A DNA stretch of 64,000 nt from positions 17,744 to 81,743 of the forward strand of contig JAAYGX010000124.1 in the NCBI GenBank assembly GCA_012735585.1, read 5' to 3'. Both the position numbers and the translations under genes were made by a program. Below the pieces are notes generated by a model. The model was not told where the DNA came from, made no database searches, and worked only from the letters and a program-made list of their open reading frames with translations. Below, in pieces: positions 17,215 to 26,435 of the stretch. Within the stretch, counting starts at the first letter, position 1. Each line of letters starts with the position of its first letter. The DNA is from Tissierella sp. (GTDB taxonomy: Bacteria; Bacillota; Clostridia; Tissierellales; Tissierellaceae).

Positions 17215-18374
17215 TGAAGAAATTATATGGATATAGAAGACCTGATGGTCAAGTAGGTGTAAGAAATCATTTATTAGTTATTCCAGCATCTGTTTGTGCA
17301 AGTCATGTTGCATCAAAGATAGCAGATGCAGTTAATGGAGCGGTAGCAATTCCAAACCAACAGGGTTGTTGTGAACTTGGTCCTGATTTTGATGTAACTC
17401 ATAGGACCCTTGTTGGTTTTGGTAAAAATCCAAACGTTGGAGCAGTACTAGTGATAGGTTTAGGTTGTGAAGGTATTTCAACTTCTGATGTTGCAAAAGA
17501 AATAGCTGAAAGTGGCAAAAGAGTTGAGTTTTTAGTTATACAAGAAAATGAAGGTACGATTAATACAGAATCAAAAGGGGTAAGAATTGCAAGAGAGATG
17601 GCAAGTGATTTGGGCAGAATGCAAAAGGTAGAAATTGACATTTCTGAAATTACTCTTGCTCTTGAATGTGGTGGCTCTGATACTACATCTGGATTAGCAG
17701 CTAATCCATCTCTTGGCTATGTATCAGATAAATTAGTGGATGCAGGCGGTAGTGTAATATTATCTGAAACAACTGAATTTATTGGGGCAGAGCATTTATT
17801 AGCTGAAAGAGCAGTTACTCCTGAAGTTGCTGATGATATTATACGAATAGTTAAGAGGATTGAAGATAAAGCTAAGTCCATAGGTGTAGACCTAAGAGAT
17901 GGACAACCAACTCCAGGAAATATTCAAGGTGGTCTTACTACAATTGAAGAAAAATCTTTAGGATGTATCTATAAAGGTGGATCCAGACCTATTCAAGGAG
18001 TAAAGGAATATGGTGAAATCGTTGATGGTAAAGGACTTTATATCATGGATACTCCTGGACAAGATATTGAATCAATCACGGGCATGTTAGCTGGTGGTGC
18101 TACTGTAGTAATATTTAGTACTGGAAGAGGAACTCCTACAGGTTCACCAATAGCTCCAGTTATAAAAGTAATCGGTAATGGAGATAATTATCTAAGAATG
18201 AAAGATAATATAGATATCAATGCAGGTGCTATTATGGATGGAACTGAAACAGTTGCTGAAGTTGGAGAAAGACTTTATGATGAGATGCTAGAAGTTATTA
18301 ATGGAAAATATACGAAAGCGGAATCGTTGAATCATAAAGAGTTTGGTATCTATAAATTATCTTCTACATTCTAA
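17214..18374 (+). CDS. UxaA-family sugar-acid dehydratase/lyase large subunit
   Basis: A 386-residue catalytic subunit of the UxaA/GarD/SuyB family. Visible blocks are RPDGQVGVRNHLLVIPASVCASHVA, NQQGCCELG, and ECGGSDTTSGLAANP. The family removes water (or sulfite) from the beta position of 2,3-dihydroxy or sulfo acids using Fe2+. Candidate substrates here are an aldonate/aldarate such as altronate, a C4 acid, or (R)-sulfolactate. The permease, kinase and PdxA2 genes downstream favour a sugar acid. Family sure, substrate open. Confidence 0.85.
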   Translation: MKKLYGYRRPDGQVGVRNHLLVIPASVCASHVASKIADAVNGAVAIPNQQGCCELGPDFDVTHRTLVGFGKNPNVGAVLVIGLGCEGISTSDVAKEIAESGKRVEFLVIQENEGTINTESKGVRIAREMASDLGRMQKVEIDISEITLALECGGSDTTSGLAANPSLGYVSDKLVDAGGSVILSETTEFIGAEHLLAERAVTPEVADDIIRIVKRIEDKAKSIGVDLRDGQPTPGNIQGGLTTIEEKSLGCIYKGGSRPIQGVKEYGEIVDGKGLYIMDTPGQDIESITGMLAGGATVVIFSTGRGTPTGSPIAPVIKVIGNGDNYLRMKDNIDINAGAIMDGTETVAEVGERLYDEMLEVINGKYTKAESLNHKEFGIYKLSSTF

Positions 18375-18414
18375 GAATTTTTTAAAAGTAAATAAAATAT
18401 AGGAGGATTAATCG

Positions 18415-19356
18415 GTGAAAATTTTAAAAGGCATACAAAAAGTACCGGGAGGTTTAATGGTAATTCCTCTACTATTAGGGGCGTTGTTAAATACTTTGGC
18501 TCCCCAAGCACTGGAAATAGGTGGATTTACAACTGCATTGTTCAAAAACAGTGCTACAGCATTAATTGCATTATTCGTTTTATGTAATGGGGCACAAATT
18601 AATGTTAAGCAAGCAGGTGTACCTGTATACAAGGGTATAGCATTAACGGCAACAAAGTTTATAATCGGGGCTGCAATAGGTTGGTTTGTAGGTAGGACTT
18701 GGGGTAATGCAGGTATTTTAGGATTGACTCCAATGGCTTTAGTTGGATCGCTAACTAACTCAAATGGTGGATTATATGCTGCTCTTGCAGGGCAATACGG
18801 AGACTCTACAGATGTAGGTGCGATATCTATATTATCTCTAAATGATGGACCTTTCTTTACTATGCTTGCATTTGGTATTACTGGATTAGCTAATATACCA
18901 TTTATGGCATTGGTAGCTGTATTAGTACCTATAATTATTGGATTTATTTTAGGAAATTTAGATGAAGATTTAAGAGAGTTTTTGAACAAAGGTACGGTAC
19001 TATTAATTCCTTTCTTCGCTTTCCCTTTGGGAGCTGCTTTAGATTTTAGGACAATTATTCAAGCTGGTGCGCCAGGATTAGTATTAGGAGTATTAGTAAG
19101 TGTACTGACAGGAATAGGTGGATATTTTGCAATGTCACTATTTGGAGGAAAACCAAGAGCTGTTGGTGCAGCTATAGGAACCACTGCTGGTAATGCTGTA
19201 GGAACTCCTGCTGCACTGGCACTTGCTGACCCAAGTTTACAGCAATATGTTGCAACTTCAACAGCACAGATAGCAGCGGCGGTTATAGTTACTGCAATAC
19301 TTTGTCCTTTAATAGTTTCATTTTTAGATAAAAGGGACAAGAAAAGACTGGCATAA
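18415..19356 (+). CDS. 2-keto-3-deoxygluconate permease (KdgT)-like sugar-acid carrier
   Basis: A 313-residue membrane protein of the KdgT family with about ten hydrophobic segments. GGLMVIPLLLGALLNTL, LTNSNGGLYAALAGQYGD and GTTAGNAVGTPAALA are family signatures. GTG start after AGGAGGATTAATC. KdgT imports 2-keto-3-deoxygluconate by proton symport; homologues in acid-sugar operons are thought to carry the operon's own substrate. It lies 40 nt after the dehydratase genes and before an intercistronic stem-loop. Confidence 0.88.
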   Translation: MKILKGIQKVPGGLMVIPLLLGALLNTLAPQALEIGGFTTALFKNSATALIALFVLCNGAQINVKQAGVPVYKGIALTATKFIIGAAIGWFVGRTWGNAGILGLTPMALVGSLTNSNGGLYAALAGQYGDSTDVGAISILSLNDGPFFTMLAFGITGLANIPFMALVAVLVPIIIGFILGNLDEDLREFLNKGTVLLIPFFAFPLGAALDFRTIIQAGAPGLVLGVLVSVLTGIGGYFAMSLFGGKPRAVGAAIGTTAGNAVGTPAALALADPSLQQYVATSTAQIAAAVIVTAILCPLIVSFLDKRDKKRLA

Positions 19357-19371
19357 TTAAATAATTATAAA

Positions 19372-19421
19372 AAGTAGTTCTGTTGATATAGGGTAAGTTA
19401 CTATAATTGGCAGAACTACTT
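19372..19421 (+). other. Intercistronic two-tier stem-loop
   Basis: AAGTAGTTCTG (19372-19382) pairs perfectly with CAGAACTACTT (19411-19421), and TATAG with CTATA nests inside. There is no T-run. It could stabilise or insulate segments of the operon mRNA. Confidence 0.6.
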
Positions 19422-19444
19422 AGTGTTACTATGGAGGTGGATTT

Positions 19445-20656
19445 ATGAATAGATATTTAATCATCGCTGATGATTTTACAGGAGCAAATGATACGGGCGT
19501 ACAATTAACTAAAAGAGAAATAGAGACCCATGTGGTTTTGGATGGTAAAAATATCAATAACAAAGATATTTCTTATGTTTTAGATACTGAGTCTAGAGCT
19601 TTAAGTGAAGAACAAGCCTATGAAAGGCTTAAGAACCAACTAGATGGAATATTCAATAACCACTTTGATTTAGTTTATAAAAAGATAGATTCAACCATAA
19701 GAGGGAATATTACTTCTGAATTAAAAGCATTAGATGAAGAGTTCAACTCAGATTTAATTATATTTGCACCGGCATTTCCGGATATAGGAAGAGTAACAAA
19801 AGATGGAATTCACTTTGTAAATGGGAAAAGGATTACAGAAACTGAGTTTTCAAGAGATCCTTTAAAACCGGTAGAGGAAGATAATATTCAAAAATTATTG
19901 GAATTAGGTCTTAACGAAAGGGTTATTCATCATAATATAGATGAGATTAGGGATAATAATATAGTTTTTGAAGGTGGAAGAGTTCACACATTTGATGCTG
20001 AGGATAATCTGGATTTAGAGAAAATAGTTATTTTCGCCATGAATACTGATAAAAAAATACTATGGGTGGGTTCCGCAGGATTGGCAAATACAATTCTAAA
20101 AGTATTTAAACCATTTAAGCCTGCTTTGGCAATTGTCGGAAGTTTAAGTGAAGTTTCAAGAAATCAAATAAAGTATGCGGAAGATAAGGGCGTTAAAGTC
20201 TTAAAAATAGATATAGCAGATATAATAAAAAATAAATCCATGGGAGAATATGTTAATCAAGCTGCGGAAATCTTAAATAGAGGAAATGATTTAATCGTTA
20301 CTTCTTCTTATGATGAAGGTGATTATGAAGAAACCATTAAGCTGAGCAAGGAATTATCTATGACGAATGCTGAAATCAGCGGATTAGTACAAGATATATT
20401 AGGAGAAATATGTGTTGAAACAATAAATCAATCAGATATATCAGGTATTTTTGTAACGGGAGGAGATACTGCCATGGGTTTCCTCAAGGCTTCAAAATCT
20501 GAAGGCTCTCAGATCATTGAGGAAATAATGACTGGTATACCTTTAATGAAACTAGTAGGTGGAAATTTTAATGGGTATAAGATGGTATCAAAGGCTGGTG
20601 CTTTTGGAAATGAAGATGCTTTATACTTTTCCATAAGCAAAATCAAGGAGGTATAG
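19445..20656 (+). CDS. Four-carbon acid sugar kinase (DUF1537; DtnK/OtnK type)
   Basis: A 403-residue kinase of the former DUF1537 family. The N-terminal acid-sugar site RYLIIADDFTGANDTGVQL and KIDSTIRGN, and the C-terminal nucleotide part with ITGGDTA-like VTGGDTAMGF, are clear. Characterised members phosphorylate D-threonate, D- or L-erythronate or related C4 acids at O4. PdxA2 lies 2 nt downstream, and the kinase-PdxA2 pair is the known route giving DHAP and CO2 from D-threonate/D-erythronate. Which stereoisomer is used cannot be told from sequence. Confidence 0.88.
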   Translation: MNRYLIIADDFTGANDTGVQLTKREIETHVVLDGKNINNKDISYVLDTESRALSEEQAYERLKNQLDGIFNNHFDLVYKKIDSTIRGNITSELKALDEEFNSDLIIFAPAFPDIGRVTKDGIHFVNGKRITETEFSRDPLKPVEEDNIQKLLELGLNERVIHHNIDEIRDNNIVFEGGRVHTFDAEDNLDLEKIVIFAMNTDKKILWVGSAGLANTILKVFKPFKPALAIVGSLSEVSRNQIKYAEDKGVKVLKIDIADIIKNKSMGEYVNQAAEILNRGNDLIVTSSYDEGDYEETIKLSKELSMTNAEISGLVQDILGEICVETINQSDISGIFVTGGDTAMGFLKASKSEGSQIIEEIMTGIPLMKLVGGNFNGYKMVSKAGAFGNEDALYFSISKIKEV

Positions 20657-20658
20657 TT

Positions 20659-21627
20659 ATGGATTATATTGGTATTACAATGGGAGATCCTGCTGGGATA
20701 GGCTGTGAAGTTGCTTTAAAGGCTTTAAAAAATGAAGAATTTAGAAAGAAATCTATTATATTTGGAAGTAGTGAAATTGTTCAGTATTTTAAAGAACTAC
20801 TAAATATGGATAGAGAAATAAGGGTCATCAATGATATAGATGAGTTTCATGAAGATTATATCAATATAGTAGATGTATTGCCTATATCCCTTAATGATTT
20901 TGAATTTGGTAAAGTATCAGCTCTATGTGGGGATGCTGCCTATAGATATGTAGAGTCGGCAATTAAATGGGCATTGGATAAAAAAATTAAAGCTGTTGTT
21001 ACTGCTCCATTGAATAAAGAATCATTACACCTTGGGGGACACAATTATGATGGACATACTGAGATATTTGCTACTCTTACGAATACGGAGAAATATACGA
21101 TGATGCTTTGGAGTGATAAGCTAAAGGCTGTTCATGTTTCCACCCATGTATCTTTAAGACAAGCATGTGATAGAGTCAAAAAAGATAGGGTTTTGGACAC
21201 TATTATACTAGCTGATACTAATCTAAAGAGAATGGGCATAAAGAATCCTAAAATAGCAGTAGCTGGACTTAATCCCCATGCAGGAGAATCAGGAATATTT
21301 GGAGATGAGGAGATTAAGGAAATAAGTCCAGCCATTGAAGCGGCAAGGGAAATGGGATTAGATGTTCATGGTCCAGAGGCTCCTGACACAGTATTTTTAA
21401 AAGGATATCGGGGACAATATGATATAGTTGTAGCCATGTATCATGACCAAGGTCATATTCCTATGAAGATGATGGCATTTGACTCAGGTGTAAACATCAC
21501 CTTAGGATTACCAATTATTAGGACTTCTGTGGACCATGGAACAGCTTTTGGAAAAGCTGGTAAAGGTACAGCTAGTGAAGAAAGTATGATTCAAGCAATT
21601 AAAGCAGCTAATTACTTTGATAAATAA
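20659..21627 (+). CDS. pdxA2: PdxA2-type 4-phosphate-acid dehydrogenase
   Basis: A 322-residue PdxA-family NAD-dependent dehydrogenase. ITMGDPAGIGCEV starts it, and the three metal-binding His motifs are present (DGHTE, NPHAGESG, YHDQGHIPMK). PdxA2 enzymes oxidise the 3-hydroxyl of 4-phospho-threonate or -erythronate; the product decarboxylates to DHAP. True PdxA of pyridoxine synthesis is very similar, but the pairing with the DUF1537 kinase decides for the catabolic form. It lies two bases after the kinase stop and is cotranscribed. Confidence 0.88.
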   Translation: MDYIGITMGDPAGIGCEVALKALKNEEFRKKSIIFGSSEIVQYFKELLNMDREIRVINDIDEFHEDYINIVDVLPISLNDFEFGKVSALCGDAAYRYVESAIKWALDKKIKAVVTAPLNKESLHLGGHNYDGHTEIFATLTNTEKYTMMLWSDKLKAVHVSTHVSLRQACDRVKKDRVLDTIILADTNLKRMGIKNPKIAVAGLNPHAGESGIFGDEEIKEISPAIEAAREMGLDVHGPEAPDTVFLKGYRGQYDIVVAMYHDQGHIPMKMMAFDSGVNITLGLPIIRTSVDHGTAFGKAGKGTASEESMIQAIKAANYFDK

Positions 21628-21642
21628 AATGGAGGGATAAAT

Positions 21643-22917
21643 ATGACTAAATTTCATTTACCATATGGTAGAGAAAATATGGAAGTAGATATACCAGAGG
21701 AAAGAGTAAGTGCGGTAATGTTATCACAGATGCACTATTATAAACCAAAGTTAAGTCAAGAAGAACTAGTCAGGGAGGCTTTGGAAAACCCAATAGGATC
21801 TCCTAAATTATCTCTGATGGCAGAAGGTAAGGATAAGGTAATAGTAATTGCCAGTGACCATACAAGACCTGTTCCAAGTAAAATCATAATGCCGCAGATG
21901 TTAGCTGAAATAAGAAAAGGAAACCCAAATGCAGATATTACAATTCTTATATCAACTGGATGTCATAGAGAGACTACAAGGGATGAATTAGAAGATAAAT
22001 TTGGACCTGAAATAATGAAAAATGAGAAAATCGTTGTTCATAATTGTGATGATGAACCAAATCTGGTTCAAATTGGATACCTTCCTTCAGGTGGGCCTTT
22101 AATTATAAATAGACTAGTAGTTGAAGCGGACTTAGTATGTGCAGAAGGATTTATAGAACCCCACTTCTTTGCAGGGTTCTCCGGTGGAAGAAAGAGTATA
22201 TTCCCTGGTGTTACCAGTAGAGTTGCTGTGATGAGTAATCACAATGCTCAGTTTATCGATCATCCAAACTCAAGAACAGGAGTTGTAGAAGGTAACCCAA
22301 TTCATAGGGATATGCTTTATGCAGCAAGAGCCGGAAGACTAGATTTTATATGTAATGTAGTTATTAACTCTGAAAAAGATGTAATTTATGCTGTAGCTGG
22401 TGACTGTGATTTAGCCCATATTGATGGTAGAGAGTTCCTAAGTAGCCAGTGTAAAGTTGACGCAGTACCATCAGATATAGTTATATCAACAAATGGTGGA
22501 TATCCATTGGATCAAAATATATATCAGGCAGTAAAAGGTATGACTGCAGCAGAAGCCACTGTTAAAGACAATGGAGTTATAATAATGGTTGCAAAGTCCA
22601 ACGACGGTCATGGTGGAGAATCCTTCTATAAATCATTTAGAGATGAAAAAGATTTAGATAAAATGATGAAAGAATTCCTAGATACTCCAAGTGATGAAAC
22701 TATACCTGATCAATGGCAGTCTCAAATATTCGCTAGAGTTTTACAACGTGCTAGAATAATCTATGTATCAGACGCTCCAGATGATATGGTAAGAGATCTT
22801 CATATGATACCTGCACATTCAATAGAAGAAGCCATCGAAAAAGCAGATGAGATCCTTGGTAAAAAAGACTCAAAGATAGCTATTATTCCAGATGGAGTTT
22901 CAGTAATTGTTATTTAA
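21643..22917 (+). CDS. larA: LarA-family nickel-pincer racemase/epimerase
   Basis: A 424-residue LarA homologue. The catalytic and cofactor residues fall at the same numbers as in the well-studied Lactiplantibacillus enzyme: His108 (GCHRE), His174 (EPHFF), Lys184 (GGRKS), His200 (SNHNA), with DHTR at 72-75. It should therefore bind the nickel-pincer nucleotide and invert the C2 carbon of a 2-hydroxy acid. In this operon a sugar-acid C2 epimerase, for instance erythronate/threonate interconversion ahead of the kinase, is more likely than lactate racemisation. The cofactor genes larB, larC and larE are not in the window. Confidence 0.88.
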   Translation: MTKFHLPYGRENMEVDIPEERVSAVMLSQMHYYKPKLSQEELVREALENPIGSPKLSLMAEGKDKVIVIASDHTRPVPSKIIMPQMLAEIRKGNPNADITILISTGCHRETTRDELEDKFGPEIMKNEKIVVHNCDDEPNLVQIGYLPSGGPLIINRLVVEADLVCAEGFIEPHFFAGFSGGRKSIFPGVTSRVAVMSNHNAQFIDHPNSRTGVVEGNPIHRDMLYAARAGRLDFICNVVINSEKDVIYAVAGDCDLAHIDGREFLSSQCKVDAVPSDIVISTNGGYPLDQNIYQAVKGMTAAEATVKDNGVIIMVAKSNDGHGGESFYKSFRDEKDLDKMMKEFLDTPSDETIPDQWQSQIFARVLQRARIIYVSDAPDDMVRDLHMIPAHSIEEAIEKADEILGKKDSKIAIIPDGVSVIVI

Positions 22918-22939
22918 ATAAATTAATTAGCAATAGAGA

Positions 22940-22971
22940 CGGTTCTTTTTGCATGTAAGGAAAAAGAACCG
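22940..22971 (+). other. Intercistronic stem-loop before glycerate kinase
   Basis: CGGTTCTTTTT pairs with AAAAAGAACCG over 11 bp with a 10-nt loop. It is followed by GCCCCC rather than T, so it is not a standard terminator. Confidence 0.6.
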
Positions 22972-23010
22972 GCCCCCATGCTTAAATTTTAATTAGGGGG
23001 TAATCCTTGT

Positions 23011-24144
23011 ATGAAATTTTTATTGGCACCAGATTCTTTTAAAGAGAGTTTAAGTGCAAAAGATGCAGCTGATGCTATGGAAAAAGGACTTAAAAAAGCA
23101 TTTCCTGATGCAAAATATATTAAAATTCCTATGGCTGACGGAGGAGAAGGTACAACACAATCATTAGTGGATGCTACTAAGGGAAAGATGTATTACCCAG
23201 AAGTGTTGGATCCTTTAGGTAAAAAAGTAAAAGCCAAACTTGGGATATTAGGTAATGGAGACATAGCTGTAATTGAAATGGCAAGTGCAAGCGGTCTTGA
23301 ATTAATTGATAAAAAAGAAAGAAATCCTTTATTAACAACTACCTTTGGCACAGGTGAATTAATAAAAGCAGCCCTAGATAAAAATGTAAGCACTATAATT
23401 ATTGGTATAGGTGGAAGTGCAACCAATGATGGTGGTGCGGGAATGATTCAGGCTTTAGGTGGTAAATTACTTGATAAAAATGGTGAACAAATCGGATTTG
23501 GTGGTGGGACCTTAAAAGATTTAGTTAGAATAGATTTATCAGAGCTTGATCCAAGGATAAACGAGATTAAGATTGAAGTCGCCTGTGATGTAAACAATCC
23601 TCTGACAGGCAAATTAGGTGCATCCCATATATTTGGACCACAAAAAGGTGCTACACCAGAGATGATACTTCAGTTAGATGAATATTTGGGACATTATGCT
23701 GATATAATCAGGAATGATTTGAACAAAGATATTGATCAAATACCGGGAGCGGGAGCAGCTGGTGGACTAGGTGCTGGACTTATGGCCTTTTTGAATGGAG
23801 AACTTTCTCCAGGGATAGATATAGTTATTAGATATACGGATATAGAAAATCAAATGGATGGCGTAGATTTTGTAATTACAGGAGAAGGAAGTATCGATAG
23901 TCAAACAAGGTTCGGTAAAACTCCATATGGTGTTGCAAAGGTAGCTAAGAAATTTGATATACCTGTAATTGCTATAGCTGGAAGAGTTGGTGAAGATATA
24001 GATATACTATATGACTATGGATTTGATGCCTTCTTTAGTATAATCCAAGGTGTATGTGATTTGGATGAAGCCTTAGAAAATGGTGCAGTAAATATTGAAA
24101 AAACATGTGAAAATATAGGTAGATTAATTAAAACCTCGCGGTAA
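23011..24144 (+). CDS. Glycerate kinase (GarK/GlxK family)
   Basis: A 377-residue type II glycerate kinase. PDSFKESLSAKDAADAM opens it, ADGGEGTTQSLV is the glycerate-binding loop, GIGGSATNDGGAGMIQALG the nucleotide loop, and ITGEGSIDSQT closes the active site. It converts glycerate to phosphoglycerate, normally the 2-phospho form in this family. Last gene of the sigma-54 operon; it implies that one branch of the pathway yields glycerate (for example through tartronate semialdehyde), or that glycerate itself is a substrate. Its stop codon lies inside the terminator stem. Confidence 0.92.
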   Translation: MKFLLAPDSFKESLSAKDAADAMEKGLKKAFPDAKYIKIPMADGGEGTTQSLVDATKGKMYYPEVLDPLGKKVKAKLGILGNGDIAVIEMASASGLELIDKKERNPLLTTTFGTGELIKAALDKNVSTIIIGIGGSATNDGGAGMIQALGGKLLDKNGEQIGFGGGTLKDLVRIDLSELDPRINEIKIEVACDVNNPLTGKLGASHIFGPQKGATPEMILQLDEYLGHYADIIRNDLNKDIDQIPGAGAAGGLGAGLMAFLNGELSPGIDIVIRYTDIENQMDGVDFVITGEGSIDSQTRFGKTPYGVAKVAKKFDIPVIAIAGRVGEDIDILYDYGFDAFFSIIQGVCDLDEALENGAVNIEKTCENIGRLIKTSR

Positions 24145-24160
24145 TCAGTGAGGTTTTTTT
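24130..24160 (+). terminator. Terminator of the sugar-acid operon
   Basis: AAAACCTC (24130-24137) pairs with GAGGTTTT (24150-24157) and ends in a run of T. It overlaps the last codons of the glycerate kinase gene. Confidence 0.85.
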
Positions 24161-24200
24161 GTTACCATTTTTTAATAGCATGATATTTTATGCATTATGC

Positions 24201-24219
24201 ATGATACATTATGTATCAT
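24201..24219. repeat. Palindrome upstream of the first chemoreceptor promoter
   Basis: ATGATACA-TTA-TGTATCAT ends 3 bp before the -35-like element. Nearby TGCATTATGCA is also palindromic. It may be an operator, or simply AT-rich symmetry. Confidence 0.4.
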
Positions 24220-24222
24220 ATC

Positions 24223-24249
24223 TTAATAGTTTATAAGAAATGTCGATAT
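24223..24249 (+). promoter_or_regulatory. Sigma-28-like promoter of chemoreceptor 1
   Basis: TTAA, 15 bp, GTCGATAT. This fits the SigD/FliA consensus TAAA-N15-GCCGATAW with one -10 mismatch, and recurs before the other two chemoreceptor genes. Confidence 0.65.
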
Positions 24250-24279
24250 ATAATCTAATAAGAATAAGAGAGGATGATG

Positions 24280-26286
24280 ATGGTTATGAAATTAAGAAAC
24301 AAATTGATTTTATTTACAATATTAATTTGTATAATTAGTATAGCAGTAATTTCCACTGTGAATTACTTTATATCAATTAAAGGCTTTGAAAAAGAAGTAG
24401 ATAAAAATGTCCAATTAGAAGCAAATAATATCGCCAAGGATATAGATAAGTGGATTGCTGTACAAAAAAATACAATTGATGAACTTATGGAAAACCTAAT
24501 TATACTTGATAACTTTGAGTACGATTTTGCTTTTGGGCTTTTAAATCAAGGAATTGCAAGAAATCCAGAAAATGAATACTATATTGGATTTGCTGATAAG
24601 ACTCTAATCTCCGGAAGTGGATGGATTCCTGATGAATCATATGATCTTACAACAAGAGAATGGTATCAGGGAGCTATGGCAACCAATGATTTTTATATTT
24701 CTGAGCCTTATGTTGATCCAATGTCAGAAAAAGTTGTTATATCAATTTCTAAACAATTTAAGACCCTAGATGGTAGACAAGCTGTTATATGTAGTGATAT
24801 ACAGATCGATTTTCTCGTAGATTTAGTTTCCAATTCAGACGTTGGAGAAAATTCTTATGCTTTTTTAATAGATAATAATGGAAGTATAATTACTCATATA
24901 AATGATGACTTTAAACCAAGTGCAGATAGAATTATAAATGTTAGGGAAATATTAGATGGCAGAATTGATAACATTACAAATTCCAGCACATTGGAAGTAA
25001 ATGAAAGAAAAATAGATGATTATGATGGAGAAAATAGACATTTCTATACAGCTGATATACTTGAATCAAATTGGAAAGTTGGAGTTGCCATTAGTGAGGA
25101 GTATGCCCTAGGTTCTATAGAGAATGCTATTAATTTTACTTTGATAGCAACTTTTGCTGTTTTAATAATATCTGGGTTGATATCCCTTTATATTGCAAAC
25201 TCAATAACAAAACCTATTGTAGAATCAGCTGAAGTGGCTTCAAAGATTGGTAACTTAGATCTAACTCATAAATTTAAAGAAGAAGAGTTAAATAGAAGTG
25301 ATGAGGTTGGTCAAATATTTAGATCCTATCAAGATATCATCACTAAGCTTAAGGTGTTTATGGGAAGTATGGAAGAATCAATCTCAACCAATGGCATAAT
25401 ATTTAACCAAACTAAAGAAAATTTACAATACTTATTAAGCCAAGCTGAAGATACATCTGCATCCACAGAAGAATTGTCTGCTGGTATGGAAGAGACTGCT
25501 GCTTCTGTCCTTTCCCTAGAAGAATCTTCAACTGGAGTAAATACAGCTATATCTGATTTTGCTGAAAAAGTTGAAAAAGGTGCTATAACATCAAATGAAA
25601 TAAGTACAAAAGCCGATTCCTTAAGTAAACAATTCAATGAAGCGAAAGATTACACGCTAGATATGTACTCATCTACAAAAGAGGAGATTAATCAGGCAAT
25701 AATTTCAGCAAAAGAAGTTGAAAAGATTAACGTATTATCAAATGCTATTCTTGATATTACAGAACAGACTAATCTTTTATCTTTAAATGCTGCAATAGAA
25801 GCAGCAAGGGCTGGTGAAGCAGGCAAAGGATTTGCAGTAGTTGCTGAAGAAATCAGAAAGTTAGCTGAAAACTCAAATTCAACTGTAGGTGAAATACAAG
25901 TAGTAACCCAAGGGGTAACAAAAGTAGTAGATCAATTGGTATCTAATACCAATCAATTAGTTGAGTTTTTAGAAGACAGAGTTATAAAGGATTATGAAAT
26001 GATGGTTGATGCTGTTGGGCAATACAAAGATGATGGATCCTCATTAAACGATATAATATCTGATCTGTCAGCTACAACTGAAGAGCTAGCAGCAACCATA
26101 AGCCAAATGTCTACATCTATGAGTGATATCTCAATTACAGTTGACGAAGCTACTATAACAACCACAAACATTGCAGAAAAGAATATGAACATTGTGGAAA
26201 CCATAAATAATATAAACAATATCATGGATAAAAATACTGGGGCAGCAAACAAGCTACAGGAAATTGCATCTCAGGTTAAACTATAA
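24280..26286 (+). CDS. Methyl-accepting chemotaxis protein, dCache sensor (paralogue 1)
   Basis: A 668-residue chemoreceptor. A membrane segment (about 12-32) is followed by a double-Cache-type extracellular sensor (about 35-275), a second membrane segment near 285-305, a HAMP domain ([23 protein letters not shown]) and a long methylated coiled coil. The signalling tip contains [23 protein letters not shown]. It has no CheR-binding C-terminal tail. ATG 24280 is chosen since AGAGAGG lies 6 nt before it; ATGs at 24274, 24277 and 24286 compete. It is a tandem paralogue of the next gene, nearly identical in the cytoplasmic part but divergent in the sensor. Confidence 0.92.
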   Translation: MVMKLRNKLILFTILICIISIAVISTVNYFISIKGFEKEVDKNVQLEANNIAKDIDKWIAVQKNTIDELMENLIILDNFEYDFAFGLLNQGIARNPENEYYIGFADKTLISGSGWIPDESYDLTTREWYQGAMATNDFYISEPYVDPMSEKVVISISKQFKTLDGRQAVICSDIQIDFLVDLVSNSDVGENSYAFLIDNNGSIITHINDDFKPSADRIINVREILDGRIDNITNSSTLEVNERKIDDYDGENRHFYTADILESNWKVGVAISEEYALGSIENAINFTLIATFAVLIISGLISLYIANSITKPIVESAEVASKIGNLDLTHKFKEEELNRSDEVGQIFRSYQDIITKLKVFMGSMEESISTNGIIFNQTKENLQYLLSQAEDTSASTEELSAGMEETAASVLSLEESSTGVNTAISDFAEKVEKGAITSNEISTKADSLSKQFNEAKDYTLDMYSSTKEEINQAIISAKEVEKINVLSNAILDITEQTNLLSLNAAIEAARAGEAGKGFAVVAEEIRKLAENSNSTVGEIQVVTQGVTKVVDQLVSNTNQLVEFLEDRVIKDYEMMVDAVGQYKDDGSSLNDIISDLSATTEELAATISQMSTSMSDISITVDEATITTTNIAEKNMNIVETINNINNIMDKNTGAANKLQEIASQVKL

Positions 26287-26302
26287 TATTACTATATTTA
26301 AT

Positions 26303-26337
26303 AAAGATCTCACAATATAAGTGGGATCTTTATATTT
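26303..26337 (+). terminator. Terminator between the tandem chemoreceptor genes
   Basis: AAAGATCTCAC pairs with GTGGGATCTTT (one wobble), followed by the T-rich stretch ATATTTTT. Confidence 0.65.
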
Positions 26338-26374
26338 TTAGGGGTTAAGTTTATATTTTTCTATAATAGCATAC

Positions 26375-26401
26375 TTAATAATTGACACAAAGGGTCGATA
26401 A
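26375..26401 (+). promoter_or_regulatory. Sigma-28-like promoter of chemoreceptor 2
   Basis: TTAA at 26375-26378, a 15-bp spacer and GTCGATAA at 26394-26401, about 35 nt before the GTG start. Confidence 0.65.
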
Positions 26402-26435
26402 TTAAAGGTATGATTATTAGAAAGGATGACAGAAT

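Noticed and set aside
18408..18989. 193-codon minus-strand frame inside the KdgT-like gene
   Set aside because: Shadow frame from the codon bias of a hydrophobic gene; no start signal.
21643..22917. Simple lactate racemase
   Set aside because: The family is right, but placement between PdxA2 and glycerate kinase under a sigma-54 sugar-acid promoter makes lactate unlikely as the natural substrate.
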